The notes under the pieces were generated by a model. It was not told the DNA's origin, did no database searches, and saw only the letters and a program-made list of their open reading frames with translations. 64,000 nt of DNA from Nocardioides luteus (GTDB lineage: Bacteria; Actinomycetota; Actinomycetes; Propionibacteriales; Nocardioidaceae): NCBI RefSeq assembly GCF_015752315.1, contig NZ_JADOVJ010000001.1, positions 992,001 to 1,056,000 of the forward strand, in the 5' to 3' direction. Below are positions 1 to 8,785 of the stretch, in pieces. The position numbers and the translations under genes are program-made. The stretch's first letter is position 1. The number at the start of each line of letters is the position of its first letter.

Positions 1-321
1 GGCCGTCACGATCAGGCCGTAGTCGCGGGCCGCCTCCTCGATGGTGATGATCATCGGCCAGTCGGCCAGCTCCTGGGCGAGGGTGCCGGCCCGTCCGCCG
101 GCGCAGGAGATCTCGGCGACGGCGAGGCTGGCTCCGTCGTGGCCACGGACCCGTGGGTGGGCCATGACCCAGGCACTGCCGTCGGCACGCAACCGCTCCC
201 AGCGACGGCTCAGGGTCGTCGGCGAGGTGCCGAGCGCGGCTGCCAGGTCGGTCCAGGAGGCCCGCGGCCTGATCTGCAGCGCGTGGATGAGCGAAAAGTC
301 GTCCTCATCCAGTGTCGCCAT
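1..321 (-). CDS. Lrp/AsnC family transcriptional regulator, 3' end cut by the window edge
   Basis: The reading frame stays open from an ATG at 321 to the first base, so only the N-terminal 107 residues are visible. They begin MATLDEDDFSLIHALQIRP and contain a winged-helix segment at about residues 21-48 (TDLAAALGTSPTTLSRRWERL), the layout of Lrp/AsnC regulators, followed by the start of the RAM-type effector domain. Such proteins usually sense amino acids. It is divergent from the dipeptidase gene at 457, and an inverted repeat lies between them, so that gene is a plausible target. The effector is unknown. Confidence 0.8.
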   Translation of the reverse strand, partial: MATLDEDDFSLIHALQIRPRASWTDLAAALGTSPTTLSRRWERLRADGSAWVMAHPRVRGHDGASLAVAEISCAGGRAGTLAQELADWPMIITIEEAARDYGLIVTA

Positions 322-337
322 GGTCACATCCTGTCCG

Positions 338-359
338 ATCGCCCCGCCGGACGGGCGAT
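338..359. promoter_or_regulatory. Inverted repeat between the Lrp-type regulator and the dipeptidase
   Basis: ATCGCCC (338-344) and GGGCGAT (353-359) form a perfect 7-bp inverted repeat with an 8-base spacer in the divergent intergenic region. It is a candidate operator for the Lrp/AsnC regulator. A GC-rich hairpin arising by chance is the alternative. Confidence 0.35.
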
Positions 360-456
360 TCGGGCCGATTCCCCGGCCTCCGGCGCACCCGCCGTGATAC
401 TCGTCCCCGCCCGTGTGCTCGGTCGTGCCGAGCCTGCCCCGAGAGGATCCCGACCC

Positions 457-1632
457 ATGACCCGCTGGACGAAGCCCCTGCTCCTGGCCGTACTCGCCGT
501 CCTCCTCGTCGGCGGCGCCGGCTTCTTCGCCCTGGCGCCAGGGATCGTGGAGAACGGCCGGAACAAGATCAAGCCGGCCAGCCTGCCCGAGGTCACGCCC
601 GAGACGCGACGGTTGCACGACTCGCTGCAGGTCATCGACATGCACAGCGACACCTTGATGTGGGACCGCGACGTGCTGGAGCACTCGGACCGGGGTCACA
701 TGGACCTGCACCGGATGGAGGACGGCAACGTCGCGCTGCAGGTGTTCTCGTCGGTGTCGAAGTCGCCGAAGGGGCAGAACTACGACCGCAACACCGGCGA
801 CAGCGACAACATCACCCTGCTGACCTTCGCCCAGCTCCAGCCGCCGCGCACCTGGACCTCGCTCCTCGACCGCTCGCTCTACCACGCCCAGAAGCTCGAC
901 AAGGCGGCGGCGGACTCCGACGGCAAGCTGCGGCTGATCCGCACCCGCGCTGACCTGGACGCCCTCATCGCCGACCGTGAGGCCGGCAAGCAGGTCACCG
1001 GTGCGCTCTTCTCGGTCGAGGGCCTCCAGAACCTCGAGGGCGACTTCGACAACCTGGGCACGCTCTACGACGCCGGCATGCGGATGGCCGGGTTCACCCA
1101 CTTCTTCGACAACGAGGTGGCCGGCTCCATGCACGGGGTCGAGAAGGGCGGCCTCACCGACCTCGGGCGCCGGGTGTTCGTCGAGATGGAGCGTCGCGGC
1201 ATCATCGTCGACATCGCGCACGCCAGCCACGCCGCGGTCGCCGAGATGCTCGCGATGGCGACCAAGCCGGTGGTGCTCAGCCACGGCGGCGTACAGGCGA
1301 CCTGCGACGTCAACCGCAACCTGACCGACGAGGAGGTACGCGGGGTCGCCGCGACCGGCGGTGTCGTCGGCGTCGGCTACTGGGACGCCGCGGTGTGCGA
1401 CCTGACCGTCGAGGCCGTGGTCGACGCCATCGACCATGTCGTCGAGGTCGGCGGTATCGAGACCGCGGCGCTGGGCAGCGACTACGACGGCTCGACCACC
1501 GTCGGCTGGGACACCAGCGACCTCGCCGCCATCACCCAGGAGCTCGTCGATCGCGGCTACGACGAGACCGAGGTGGCCGCGATCATGGGCGGCAACACGC
1601 TGCGCGTGCTGCGGGCCACGCTGCCCGAGTAG
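457..1632 (+). CDS. Membrane dipeptidase, peptidase family M19
   Basis: The protein has 391 residues. Residues about 5-27 form one hydrophobic membrane anchor, so the catalytic domain probably lies outside the cell. The family hallmark IDMHSDTL (H63, D65) supplies two zinc ligands; downstream FSVEG, LSHGG and GSDYDG match the remaining metal and substrate positions of renal-type dipeptidases. The family hydrolyses dipeptides, often including D-residues. The ATG at 457 was chosen because GAGAGGA lies about nine bases upstream and because residues encoded further upstream look like random GC-rich sequence. It stands alone, divergent from the Lrp-type regulator and convergent with the MerR gene. 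Confidence 0.88.
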   Translation: MTRWTKPLLLAVLAVLLVGGAGFFALAPGIVENGRNKIKPASLPEVTPETRRLHDSLQVIDMHSDTLMWDRDVLEHSDRGHMDLHRMEDGNVALQVFSSVSKSPKGQNYDRNTGDSDNITLLTFAQLQPPRTWTSLLDRSLYHAQKLDKAAADSDGKLRLIRTRADLDALIADREAGKQVTGALFSVEGLQNLEGDFDNLGTLYDAGMRMAGFTHFFDNEVAGSMHGVEKGGLTDLGRRVFVEMERRGIIVDIAHASHAAVAEMLAMATKPVVLSHGGVQATCDVNRNLTDEEVRGVAATGGVVGVGYWDAAVCDLTVEAVVDAIDHVVEVGGIETAALGSDYDGSTTVGWDTSDLAAITQELVDRGYDETEVAAIMGGNTLRVLRATLPE

Positions 1633-1663
1633 GCCGGTCCGGCGTGCTCCGTGCCCGGGCCGG

Positions 1664-2560
1664 TCAGCGCTGCGAGATCATCGCGGCCAGCGTCTTCGCG
1701 CCGGCGGCGATGTCGTGGCCCAGGCGGGCAGCGGGTTCGGGAGCCTGGCTCTGCTGCGCTCCGCCGACGGCGACGACGAGATCGGGACGGTGGTCACGCA
1801 GGGCGGTGATCACCGTGGTGGTGGCGGGGATGTCGGCGGTGGTGGGGATCGCCAGCACCACCGCGGCGAGGGCGGGATCGCCGGCGACGCCGACCCAGTC
1901 GTCGATCGGGAGATCGGCTCCCAGGTAGTCGGTGTCCAGGCCGCGTCGCCGGGCGGCGACGGCGAAGGCGAGGAGACCGATCTCGTGGCGGGTGCCGGGT
2001 GCCAGTCCGAGGACGACGCGGGGGCCGTGACCATGGGCGGCCGCCGCCTCGTAGGCGACGGCTAGGCGGCGCATCACCGCGTTCGAGGCCAGGTGCTCGC
2101 CGGCGACGCTGACCCTGCCGTCCGCCCAGGCGTCGCCGAGCTCCTCCAGCGCGGGAAAGACGTGGTCGGTCATGACCGTCTCGAAGCTGCTGAGGGCGAA
2201 CACCTCGTCCAGAACGGCTGCCAGGTCGCCGGTGTCGAGCGCAGCCGCGGCGACGGTCAACCTCCGGGCGAGGCCGGGGGAGGGCTGGGTGTGGCTCCCG
2301 CCGTCCCGCGCCTCCGTGGTCGGGAGGTGTTCGGGTTGCTCACGATCGAGCCGGATCGCCTCGGCGGCGGCCAGGCCGACCGCCCAGCCCTGATCCACCA
2401 GATGCTTCATCGAGCGCAGCACGGCGACGTCGCGCTCGCCGTAGAGCCGGTAGCCGCTCTCGGACCGGTGTGGCGCGATGACGCCGTAGCGGCGCTCCCA
2501 GGCACGAAGCGTCGCGGTGGTGATGCCGACCCGCTCCGCCGCGTGCTTGATGGTGAACAT
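1664..2560 (-). CDS. CarH/LitR-like MerR regulator with B12-binding domain
   Basis: The protein has 298 residues. Residues 1-75 are a MerR winged helix (FTIKHAAERVGITTATLRAWERRYG), and the rest resembles the helical cap and Rossmann fold of cobalamin-binding domains. The W-x9-EH motif of adenosylcobalamin photoreceptors is complete (W145, E155, H156), and a lower-ligand candidate H192 sits in RHEIG. The usual E/D two residues before that histidine is a threonine here. In CarH and LitR, light breaks the Co-C bond and releases the repressor from DNA. It follows the SRPBCC gene by 8 bases, so the two are probably one operon, and it is divergent from a photolyase operon, the usual target set. Photosensing is inferred. 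Confidence 0.82.
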   Translation of the reverse strand: MFTIKHAAERVGITTATLRAWERRYGVIAPHRSESGYRLYGERDVAVLRSMKHLVDQGWAVGLAAAEAIRLDREQPEHLPTTEARDGGSHTQPSPGLARRLTVAAAALDTGDLAAVLDEVFALSSFETVMTDHVFPALEELGDAWADGRVSVAGEHLASNAVMRRLAVAYEAAAAHGHGPRVVLGLAPGTRHEIGLLAFAVAARRRGLDTDYLGADLPIDDWVGVAGDPALAAVVLAIPTTADIPATTTVITALRDHRPDLVVAVGGAQQSQAPEPAARLGHDIAAGAKTLAAMISQR

Positions 2561-2568
2561 CTGATCGG

Positions 2569-3009
2569 CTACCGGCCCAGTCGGTCCAGGGTCGCGCGCA
2601 TCTGGTCGGACGCCTTGTCACCCAGGCGGGTGAAGGCGGGGGTCAGCAGCGGCGCCACCATCCTGGCCATGCCTTTCAGCTCGAAATCGGCCACGTAGCG
2701 AACAGATGTTCCGCCCGTGGCTGTCGGTACGAAGGTCATCGTGTCATGAGCCACGACCGTCTTGTTCTCACCGCGTAGCTCGACCCGCGCACCGGGCTCG
2801 TAGGCCTCCACCACATAGGTGAGGTCGGTGTTGCGTCCGAGGAACCGAGAGGTGTTCGCGTACGCCGTCCCGACCCCGCCGTCGCCGGAGATGCGTTCGG
2901 TGCGCACGGTGCCCGGATCCCACTGCTCGGTGGTCGTGAAGTCGGCCAGGAAGGCGAAGACCTCGGAGGTCGGTGCGGAGGTCTCCACGGTCCGATCGAT
3001 TCTCATCAT
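2569..3009 (-). CDS. SRPBCC family protein (polyketide cyclase/START-like)
   Basis: The protein has 146 residues. The opening RIDRTVETSAPTSEVFAFLAD and the WDPGTVR segment are typical of SRPBCC helix-grip folds, which bind hydrophobic ligands. There is no signal peptide, so it should be cytosolic. It is the first gene of a probable two-gene operon with the B12-type MerR regulator and is divergent from the FAD/DUF1365/Cfa/photolyase operon. This suggests a role with the lipid-type products of that island, but the ligand is unknown. An AAAGGG ribosome site lies just upstream of the start. Confidence 0.8.
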   Translation of the reverse strand: MMRIDRTVETSAPTSEVFAFLADFTTTEQWDPGTVRTERISGDGGVGTAYANTSRFLGRNTDLTYVVEAYEPGARVELRGENKTVVAHDTMTFVPTATGGTSVRYVADFELKGMARMVAPLLTPAFTRLGDKASDQMRATLDRLGR

Positions 3010-3026
3010 CGTGCCCTTTCAAACCT

Positions 3027-3056
3027 TTGACATACTTTGTACAAAGATTGTACATT
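3027..3056 (+). promoter_or_regulatory. Probable light-operon promoter with two TGTACA operator boxes
   Basis: TTGACA (3027-3032) and TACATT (3051-3056) form a -35/-10 pair with an 18-base spacer, pointing to the operon that starts at 3109. Two TGTACA boxes lie at 3038-3043 and 3049-3054, 11 bp apart start to start (one helical turn). One is in the spacer and one overlaps the -10. TGTACA-type half-sites are known for LitR/PplR regulators, so repressor binding here would block RNA polymerase. The boxes also lie upstream of the SRPBCC-MerR pair, allowing autoregulation. Confidence 0.6.
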
Positions 3057-3108
3057 CGATCACCGGAACGAGCCAGCGGCAGTGCTGTTGCCTGAAGAGG
3101 GAGTACCC

Positions 3109-4374
3109 ATGAGCCGAACGGCCCAGCGGCCGACCGTCGCCGTGATCGGGGGCGGGGTGTCAGGGCTGACCGCGGCCCATCTCCTCGGCCGCACCCACGA
3201 CGTCACGCTCTTCGAAGCCGAGCAAAGGCTCGGCGGTCATGCGCACACGCACGACGTCTCGGCCGCTTCGGGAGACCGTCTCCGGGTGGACAGCGGCTTC
3301 ATCGTGATGAACGAGCGCACGTATCCGAACCTGCTTCGCCTGTTCGCGGAGCTCGGCGTCGAGACCCGGCCCACCGAGATGAGCATGAGCATCGTCTGCG
3401 ACGACTGCGGCCTGTCCTATGCCGGCGGTCGGGGGCTGAGCGGCATCCTGGCCGACCCGGGTCGTCTCGGCGACCCGCGCTTCCTTCGGATGCTGGCCCA
3501 GGTGCCGCGGTTCCACCGCCGTGCCCGCCGTCTGCTCGGGACCGACAGCGACCTGACGTGGGGGCAGTTCCTCGCCGATGGCGGCTTCAGCGACTACTTC
3601 GTCCAGCACTTCGCGGTGCCGCTGGTCTCGTGCGTCTGGTCGTGCGGCGACGAGGACGCGGCTGCCTACCCGGCGAGGCATCTCTTCGCCTTCCTCGACC
3701 ACCACGGGATGCTCCAGGTCACCGGGTCGCCCACCTGGCGCACGGTCGTGGGCGGGTCGCGCACCTATGTCGACCGCATCGCCGAACGGCTGGGCGACGT
3801 CCGTGTCGGTGAGCCGGTCAGCGCCGTGGAGCGGCACACCGATGGTGTGGAGGTACGCACCGCGGCCGGTTCCCGGCGCTTCGACCGCGTGGTCGTGGCG
3901 ACCCACGCGGACCAGGCCCTGAGGCTGCTGGTCGACGCCACCCCGGAGGAGAAGGCGGACCTGGCCGCCATCCGATACTCGCGCAACGAGACCTGGCTGC
4001 ACCGCGACGCCTCCCTGCTTCCGGACTCGCCACGTGCCCGCGCCTCGTGGAACTACCGCCTCGCCTCCTGCGACGGCGGCGCCGACAAGGTGGCCGTCAG
4101 CTACTGGATGAACCGGCTCCAGGGACTCGAGGACCGTGACGAGCACGTGGTCACGCTCAACGCGACCGAGCATGTCGACCCGGCCACGGTCACCGCGCGG
4201 ATGACCTACGAGCACCCGGTCTTCACCACCGAGGCGGTCGCGGCGGCCGCGCGGCTGCGTACGGCCGGTGGACCGCGGCTGGCCTTCGCCGGCGCCCATC
4301 TCGGCTGGGGCTTCCACGAGGATGGCTGTCGCTCCGGCGTGGAGGCAGCCGAGTCGTTCGGGGTGACGTGGTGA
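3109..4374 (+). CDS. FAD/NAD(P)-binding amine-oxidase-like protein of the photolyase operon
   Basis: The protein has 421 residues. A Rossmann dinucleotide site GGGVSG spans about residues 14-19, and LGGHAHTHDV matches the FAD-contact segment of the amine oxidase/desaturase superfamily. The same type of protein accompanies DUF1365, Cfa-like methyltransferase and photolyase genes in light- or stress-induced clusters of other bacteria, where it has been linked to fatty-acid modification. The ATG at 3109 is preceded by GAAGAGGG and was preferred over an upstream start at 3037. Its stop overlaps the next start (GTGA). Substrate unknown. Confidence 0.83.
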   Translation: MSRTAQRPTVAVIGGGVSGLTAAHLLGRTHDVTLFEAEQRLGGHAHTHDVSAASGDRLRVDSGFIVMNERTYPNLLRLFAELGVETRPTEMSMSIVCDDCGLSYAGGRGLSGILADPGRLGDPRFLRMLAQVPRFHRRARRLLGTDSDLTWGQFLADGGFSDYFVQHFAVPLVSCVWSCGDEDAAAYPARHLFAFLDHHGMLQVTGSPTWRTVVGGSRTYVDRIAERLGDVRVGEPVSAVERHTDGVEVRTAAGSRRFDRVVVATHADQALRLLVDATPEEKADLAAIRYSRNETWLHRDASLLPDSPRARASWNYRLASCDGGADKVAVSYWMNRLQGLEDRDEHVVTLNATEHVDPATVTARMTYEHPVFTTEAVAAAARLRTAGGPRLAFAGAHLGWGFHEDGCRSGVEAAESFGVTW

Positions 4375-5126
4375 TCCCGTCACCGGTCTTCCCCGAGGTG
4401 CCGGCGCTGGTCGTCGGCCACGTCAGCCACACCCGGGAGCTGCCGTTGCGGCACGCCTTCCGCCACCGCAGCTACCACTGGCTCATCGATGTCGACGATC
4501 CGCCTCGGCTCCCGTTCTGGCTGCGTCCCCTGGCCGGATTCCGGGTCGAGGACCATCTCGACGGGGGCTCGTCGGGTGGCGGCGTACGTGGCGATCTCGG
4601 TGTCTTCCTCGCCGGCCACGGCGTCGACCTCGCGCCGACCGACCGGGTGCTGATGCTGGCGAACGCCCGCGTTCTGGGTCATGTCTTCAACCCCCTCACC
4701 GTCTTCTGGGTGCAGTCGGACGACGGCGTCCTGCGCGCCGTCGTCTTCGAGGTGCACAACACGTACGGCGAACGCCACGCCTACCTGATCGACGTCGATC
4801 GATACGGACGAGCCCGCACCGGCAAGGCCTTCTACGTCTCGCCGTTCAACGACCTGGCCGGGACCTATGACATCCGGCTGCAGATCGATCCAGGACAGGT
4901 CTCGGTGACCGTCGGCCTCGACCGCGACGGCGCCCGCGTGCTGACGGCGACCACGCGCGGGACCCCGGAGCCGGCGACGCACCGCGCACTGTTGCGGGTG
5001 AGCCTCTCCCACCTCCTGATGCCACACCGGGTCAGCGCTCTCATCCGGTTCCACGGGATCCGGCTGTGGCTGCGCAGGTTGCCCCTCGTCCCACGTCCGG
5101 CCACTCCGAAGGAGACCACATCATGA
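4371..5126 (+). CDS. DUF1365 family protein
   Basis: The protein has 251 residues. The opening PALVVGHVSHTRELPLRHAFRHRSYHWLIDVD and the internal NPLTVFWV and EVHNTYGERHAY segments are diagnostic of DUF1365. No catalytic mechanism is established for the family. The GTG at 4371 overlaps the preceding stop by four bases and was preferred over the in-frame GTG at 4368 for translational coupling. Its stop overlaps the next ATG in the same way. Constant association with the amine-oxidase-like protein and the Cfa-like methyltransferase suggests a step in modification of membrane fatty acids. Confidence 0.85.
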   Translation: MIPSPVFPEVPALVVGHVSHTRELPLRHAFRHRSYHWLIDVDDPPRLPFWLRPLAGFRVEDHLDGGSSGGGVRGDLGVFLAGHGVDLAPTDRVLMLANARVLGHVFNPLTVFWVQSDDGVLRAVVFEVHNTYGERHAYLIDVDRYGRARTGKAFYVSPFNDLAGTYDIRLQIDPGQVSVTVGLDRDGARVLTATTRGTPEPATHRALLRVSLSHLLMPHRVSALIRFHGIRLWLRRLPLVPRPATPKETTS

Positions 5127-6385
5127 CCGCAGAGCCTGTGACGCTCGGGCTGCCGGCGCACAGGGCGCCGGCAGCTTCCAAGAGCCTGCGAGCAGGGATC
5201 GCCAAGCAGATCCTGCGCCTGGCGACCCGGCAGGTCCCGGTCGACGTCGTGCTCCCCGACGGCGGCCTGCTCAACGAGCGATCGCGTACCGAGGGACGGC
5301 CGGGGATCGTGCTGCACCGCCCGGAGTCCCTCTTCGCCCGGATCGCGGAGAACCCGAAGATCGGCCTCGGTGAGGCCTACACGGCGGGCGACTGGTACGC
5401 CGCCGAGGGCACCGATCTCGCCGATGCGCTGACGCCGTACGCCGAACGCCTCTCGAGGCTGCTCCCGGGCTGGATGCTGCGGCTGCGCCGCCTGGTCGAC
5501 CAGCCCATCCCCGCCGACCAGCGCGGCGCGGTGGAGGACTCCCAGGAGAACATCTCCGCCCACTACGACCTCGGCAACGACATGTTCGCCGCCTTCCTCG
5601 ACCCCAGCCTCAGCTACAGCTCGGCCCTGTTCGACCACACCCGTCCGGTCGCGGAGCAGGATCTGGAGGAGGCCCAGCTGCGCAAGGTCAACGCTGCCCT
5701 CGACCTGGCGGGCGTCGGTGCCGGTGACGATCTGCTCGAGATCGGCACCGGGTGGGGGACGCTCGCGATCGAGGCGGCACGCCGCGGAGCCCGGGTCACC
5801 ACGGTCACGCTGTCGGTCGAGCAGGCGGCGCTGGCCAGGGAGCGGATCGAGGACGCGGGATTCACCGACAGGGTCGACGTGCTCGTGCAGGACTACCGAC
5901 ACGTCGTCGGCACCTTCGACGCCGTGGTCAGCGTGGAGATGATCGAGGCGGTCGGCGAGCGCTACTGGCCCGACTACTTCGCCGCCCTGTCCCGGCTGGT
6001 CCGCCCCGGCGGCGCCATCGCCCTGCAGGCGATCCTCATGCCGCACCAGCGCTACCTGGCGACCCGCAACTCCTACGGCTGGATCCAGAAGCACATCTTC
6101 CCGGGCGGTCTCATCCCGTCCGAGACCGTCATCTCCGAACAGGCCGCCGACGTCGGTCTGAGCGTGACCCGCACCGACAGGTTCGGCGCCGACTACGCCG
6201 AGACGCTCCGCCGCTGGCGCGCCGCCTTCCTGGGTGCGTGGCCGGAGATACGGTCGGAGGAGTTCGACGAGGAGTTCCGGCGCACCTGGGAGTTCTACCT
6301 CGCCTACTGCGAGGCGGGCTTCCGGGCCGGGGCTATCGACGTCGCCCAGATCCGCCTGGAAGCCGATGAACGGAACCGTCCATGA
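5123..6385 (+). CDS. Cyclopropane-fatty-acyl-phospholipid synthase family methyltransferase
   Basis: The protein has 420 residues. LLEIGTGWGTLAIEAA is the SAM-binding motif I, the preceding ENISAHYDLGNDMFAAFLD is the family signature, and the C-terminal YLAYCEAGF (C396) matches the conserved active-site cysteine region. The enzyme should transfer a methyl or methylene group from SAM to an unsaturated acyl chain of a membrane phospholipid. Whether the product is a cyclopropane, a methyl-branched chain or a precursor of a furan fatty acid cannot be read from sequence. The start follows AAGGAG and overlaps the DUF1365 stop by four bases; the stop overlaps the photolyase start. Confidence 0.88.
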   Translation: MTAEPVTLGLPAHRAPAASKSLRAGIAKQILRLATRQVPVDVVLPDGGLLNERSRTEGRPGIVLHRPESLFARIAENPKIGLGEAYTAGDWYAAEGTDLADALTPYAERLSRLLPGWMLRLRRLVDQPIPADQRGAVEDSQENISAHYDLGNDMFAAFLDPSLSYSSALFDHTRPVAEQDLEEAQLRKVNAALDLAGVGAGDDLLEIGTGWGTLAIEAARRGARVTTVTLSVEQAALARERIEDAGFTDRVDVLVQDYRHVVGTFDAVVSVEMIEAVGERYWPDYFAALSRLVRPGGAIALQAILMPHQRYLATRNSYGWIQKHIFPGGLIPSETVISEQAADVGLSVTRTDRFGADYAETLRRWRAAFLGAWPEIRSEEFDEEFRRTWEFYLAYCEAGFRAGAIDVAQIRLEADERNRP

Positions 6386-7722
6386 CGACCTCACTGATGT
6401 GGTTCCGACGAGACCTGCGGCTGGGGGACCATCCCGCCCTGCAGGCGGCGGCCGCCGAGGGGCAGGTGGTTCCGCTGTTCGTGCTCGACCCGCGCCTGGC
6501 CGGCTCCGGAAGCAGGTGGGAGCGGCTGCTGGCCTCGCTCGCCGCGCTGCGCGAGGAGACGGATGGCGCGCTGGTGATCCGGCAGGGCGACCCGGCCGAG
6601 GTGGTGGCCGAGGTCGCCGCCGAGGCCGGGGCGAGCCAGGTGCACGTCTCGACCGAGACGACCCCCTACGGCCGGCGACGCGACGCGGCGGTGGAGCAGC
6701 GTCTGGCGGCCGCGGGCATCGGGCTGGTCGGCACCGGGAGCCCCTACGCGGTCACGCCGGGCAGGGTCCGCAACGCATCCGGGGCGCCCTATCGCGTCTT
6801 CACCCCCTTCCTGCGCGCCTGGCGGGAACACGGGTGGCGGGCGCCCGCGGGCGATCCCGAGGTCGAGTGGATGACGAAGCTCGAGTCGGACCCGCTGCCG
6901 GCCCACTCCGACCAGGAGGCCGGTGAGCGTGCGGCGCTCCACCGCTGGGAGGACTTCTGCGCGGAGGACCTGGCCGGCTATGCCGAGTCCCGGGACCGAC
7001 CCGACCTCGACCGGACCAGCCGCCTTTCGGTCGCGCTGAAGTACGGCGAGATCCACCCGCGTACGCTGCTGGCCGATCTGGGCACGCACGGCACCGGGGC
7101 CTCCGGCGAGGATGTCGAGCGCTTCGTCGCGGAGCTGGCCTGGCGCGAGTTCTACGCCGACGTCCTCTGGCACGATCCCGGGTCGGCCTGGCGTGACCTG
7201 AAGGACGGCCTGGACGGGATGCGCTACGAGGACGACCCCGAGCTGCTGGAGGCGTGGAAGTCGGGCACGACCGGCTATCCGTTCGTCGACGCCGGCATGC
7301 GCCAGCTGCTCGCGGAGGGCTGGATGCACAACCGCGTACGCATGGTCGTCGCGAGCTTCCTGGTCAAGGATCTGCACATGTGGTGGCCCGTCGGCGCCCG
7401 GCACTTCATGGACCATCTCCTCGACGGCGACATGGCCTCGAACAGCCATGGGTGGCAGTGGGCGGCCGGGACCGGCACCGACGCCGCGCCCTACTTCCGC
7501 GTCTTCAACCCGGTCACCCAGGGGATCCGGTTCGACCCGCAGGGCGACTACGTCCGGCGCTGGGTGCCCGAGCTCCGCCACCTCCCCGGGGCGGCGGCCC
7601 ATGAGCCGTGGCGTCACTCCGAGGGTCTGGCCCACGGCTATCCGGAACCCGTCGTCGACCATGCCGAGGAGCGGCGCGAGGCGCTGGACCGGCTCGCCGA
7701 GCTGAAGGAGTCCAGGCGATGA
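6382..7722 (+). CDS. phr: Deoxyribodipyrimidine photolyase (CPD class I)
   Basis: The protein has 446 residues, the normal length. The N-terminal antenna domain begins SLMWFRRDLRLGDHPAL. The FAD-binding helical domain carries WREFYADVLWHDP and the signature NSHGWQWAAGTGTDAAPYFRVFNP. It should use blue light to reverse cyclobutane pyrimidine dimers in DNA. The ATG overlaps the stop of the Cfa-like gene by four bases, and its own stop overlaps the SDR start, so it is embedded in a translationally coupled chain. Position in a CarH/LitR-type island predicts light induction. A cryptochrome role is possible but the DNA-repair signature is well preserved. Confidence 0.93.
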   Translation: MTTSLMWFRRDLRLGDHPALQAAAAEGQVVPLFVLDPRLAGSGSRWERLLASLAALREETDGALVIRQGDPAEVVAEVAAEAGASQVHVSTETTPYGRRRDAAVEQRLAAAGIGLVGTGSPYAVTPGRVRNASGAPYRVFTPFLRAWREHGWRAPAGDPEVEWMTKLESDPLPAHSDQEAGERAALHRWEDFCAEDLAGYAESRDRPDLDRTSRLSVALKYGEIHPRTLLADLGTHGTGASGEDVERFVAELAWREFYADVLWHDPGSAWRDLKDGLDGMRYEDDPELLEAWKSGTTGYPFVDAGMRQLLAEGWMHNRVRMVVASFLVKDLHMWWPVGARHFMDHLLDGDMASNSHGWQWAAGTGTDAAPYFRVFNPVTQGIRFDPQGDYVRRWVPELRHLPGAAAHEPWRHSEGLAHGYPEPVVDHAEERREALDRLAELKESRR

Positions 7723-8738
7723 CCACGCCGCGGCACATCGGCCGGACCTCAGCACCTGATCGCGGCCTCGACCGCCTGCTCGACCGCACGGTACTGCTCG
7801 GCTACTCGCGTCTCGGCTACGCGATCCGTCGCCGCCGCTGGGCCGCGGGCGACCCGCGTCCCGGAGCGCTGGCCGGGCGTACCGCCCTGGTCACCGGTGG
7901 TGGCAGCGGTCTCGGTGAGGCCACCGTGCTGGGCCTGGCCCGACTCGGCGCGCGTGTCCATGTCCTCGTCCGCTCACCCGAGCGCGCCGCGCCCGCGATC
8001 GCCCGGATCGAGCGGCTGCTGCGCGGCGAGAGGCGGGTCGCCGACCTTCGGATCGAGCGCTGCGACGTCTCCGACCCGGCCATGATCGACGCGTTCGCCG
8101 ACGAGTTCTGTGCCCGAGCCGGCGGCAGCATCGGGCTCGACGTGCTCGTGCACAACGCGGGGGTCATGCCGCCCGAGCGGACCGAGTCGGTCGAGGGGCA
8201 TGAGCTCTCCGTCGCCACGCACGTGCTCGGGCCGATCCGGCTGACCGAGCGCCTGCTGCCGGCCCTGCGTCGCTCGGAGCGCGGCGCCCGGGTCGTGCTC
8301 GTCGCCTCGGGAGGGATGTACACCCAGCCGCTCCCGGTCGACGACCCGGAGTTCGAGCACGGCAGCTATCGGGGCGCCGTCGCCTACGCGCGGTCCAAGC
8401 GTATGCAGGTGGAGCTTGCCCCGATCCTGGACCGACGCTGGTCGCCGGACCGGATCGCCACCTTCGTCATGCACCCCGGCTGGGCGGACACCCCGGGCCT
8501 CGCCCGATCGCTCCCCGCCTTCCGTACGTTGACCCGACCGTTGCTGCGTCCCGCCGAGGCGGGCGCGGACACAGCGGTGTGGCTCGCGGCCACCGAGCCG
8601 ACCCCGCCGTCCGGCACCTTCTGGCACGACCGTCGCCGGCGTCCGACGAGCTATCGGTCGTCGACCCGTCCGGGTCGCGGCGAGACCGGCGAGCTGTGGA
8701 CATGGGCGGCAGCCGCCGCCGGCCTCGAGCGGCCCTAG
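7719..8738 (+). CDS. Short-chain dehydrogenase/reductase of the photolyase operon
   Basis: The protein has 339 residues, longer than classical SDRs because of an N-terminal extension of about 50 basic residues before the fold. The cofactor motif TGGGSGLG, the HNAGVM segment and the YARSK catalytic motif are all present, so it should be an active NAD(P)-dependent oxidoreductase. Its ATG overlaps the photolyase stop by four bases. SDRs of this kind recur beside DUF1365 and Cfa genes, suggesting oxidation or reduction of a lipid intermediate. The substrate is unknown. Confidence 0.83.
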   Translation: MTTPRHIGRTSAPDRGLDRLLDRTVLLGYSRLGYAIRRRRWAAGDPRPGALAGRTALVTGGGSGLGEATVLGLARLGARVHVLVRSPERAAPAIARIERLLRGERRVADLRIERCDVSDPAMIDAFADEFCARAGGSIGLDVLVHNAGVMPPERTESVEGHELSVATHVLGPIRLTERLLPALRRSERGARVVLVASGGMYTQPLPVDDPEFEHGSYRGAVAYARSKRMQVELAPILDRRWSPDRIATFVMHPGWADTPGLARSLPAFRTLTRPLLRPAEAGADTAVWLAATEPTPPSGTFWHDRRRRPTSYRSSTRPGRGETGELWTWAAAAAGLERP

Positions 8739-8785
8739 CTCCGATGTCATCCGACGAACCCCCGACTCCAAGGAAAGGCCCGACC

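Noticed and set aside
6382..7722. Cryptochrome rather than photolyase
   Set aside because: The DNA-repair signature around NSHGWQWAAGTGTD is fully conserved and there is no C-terminal extension.
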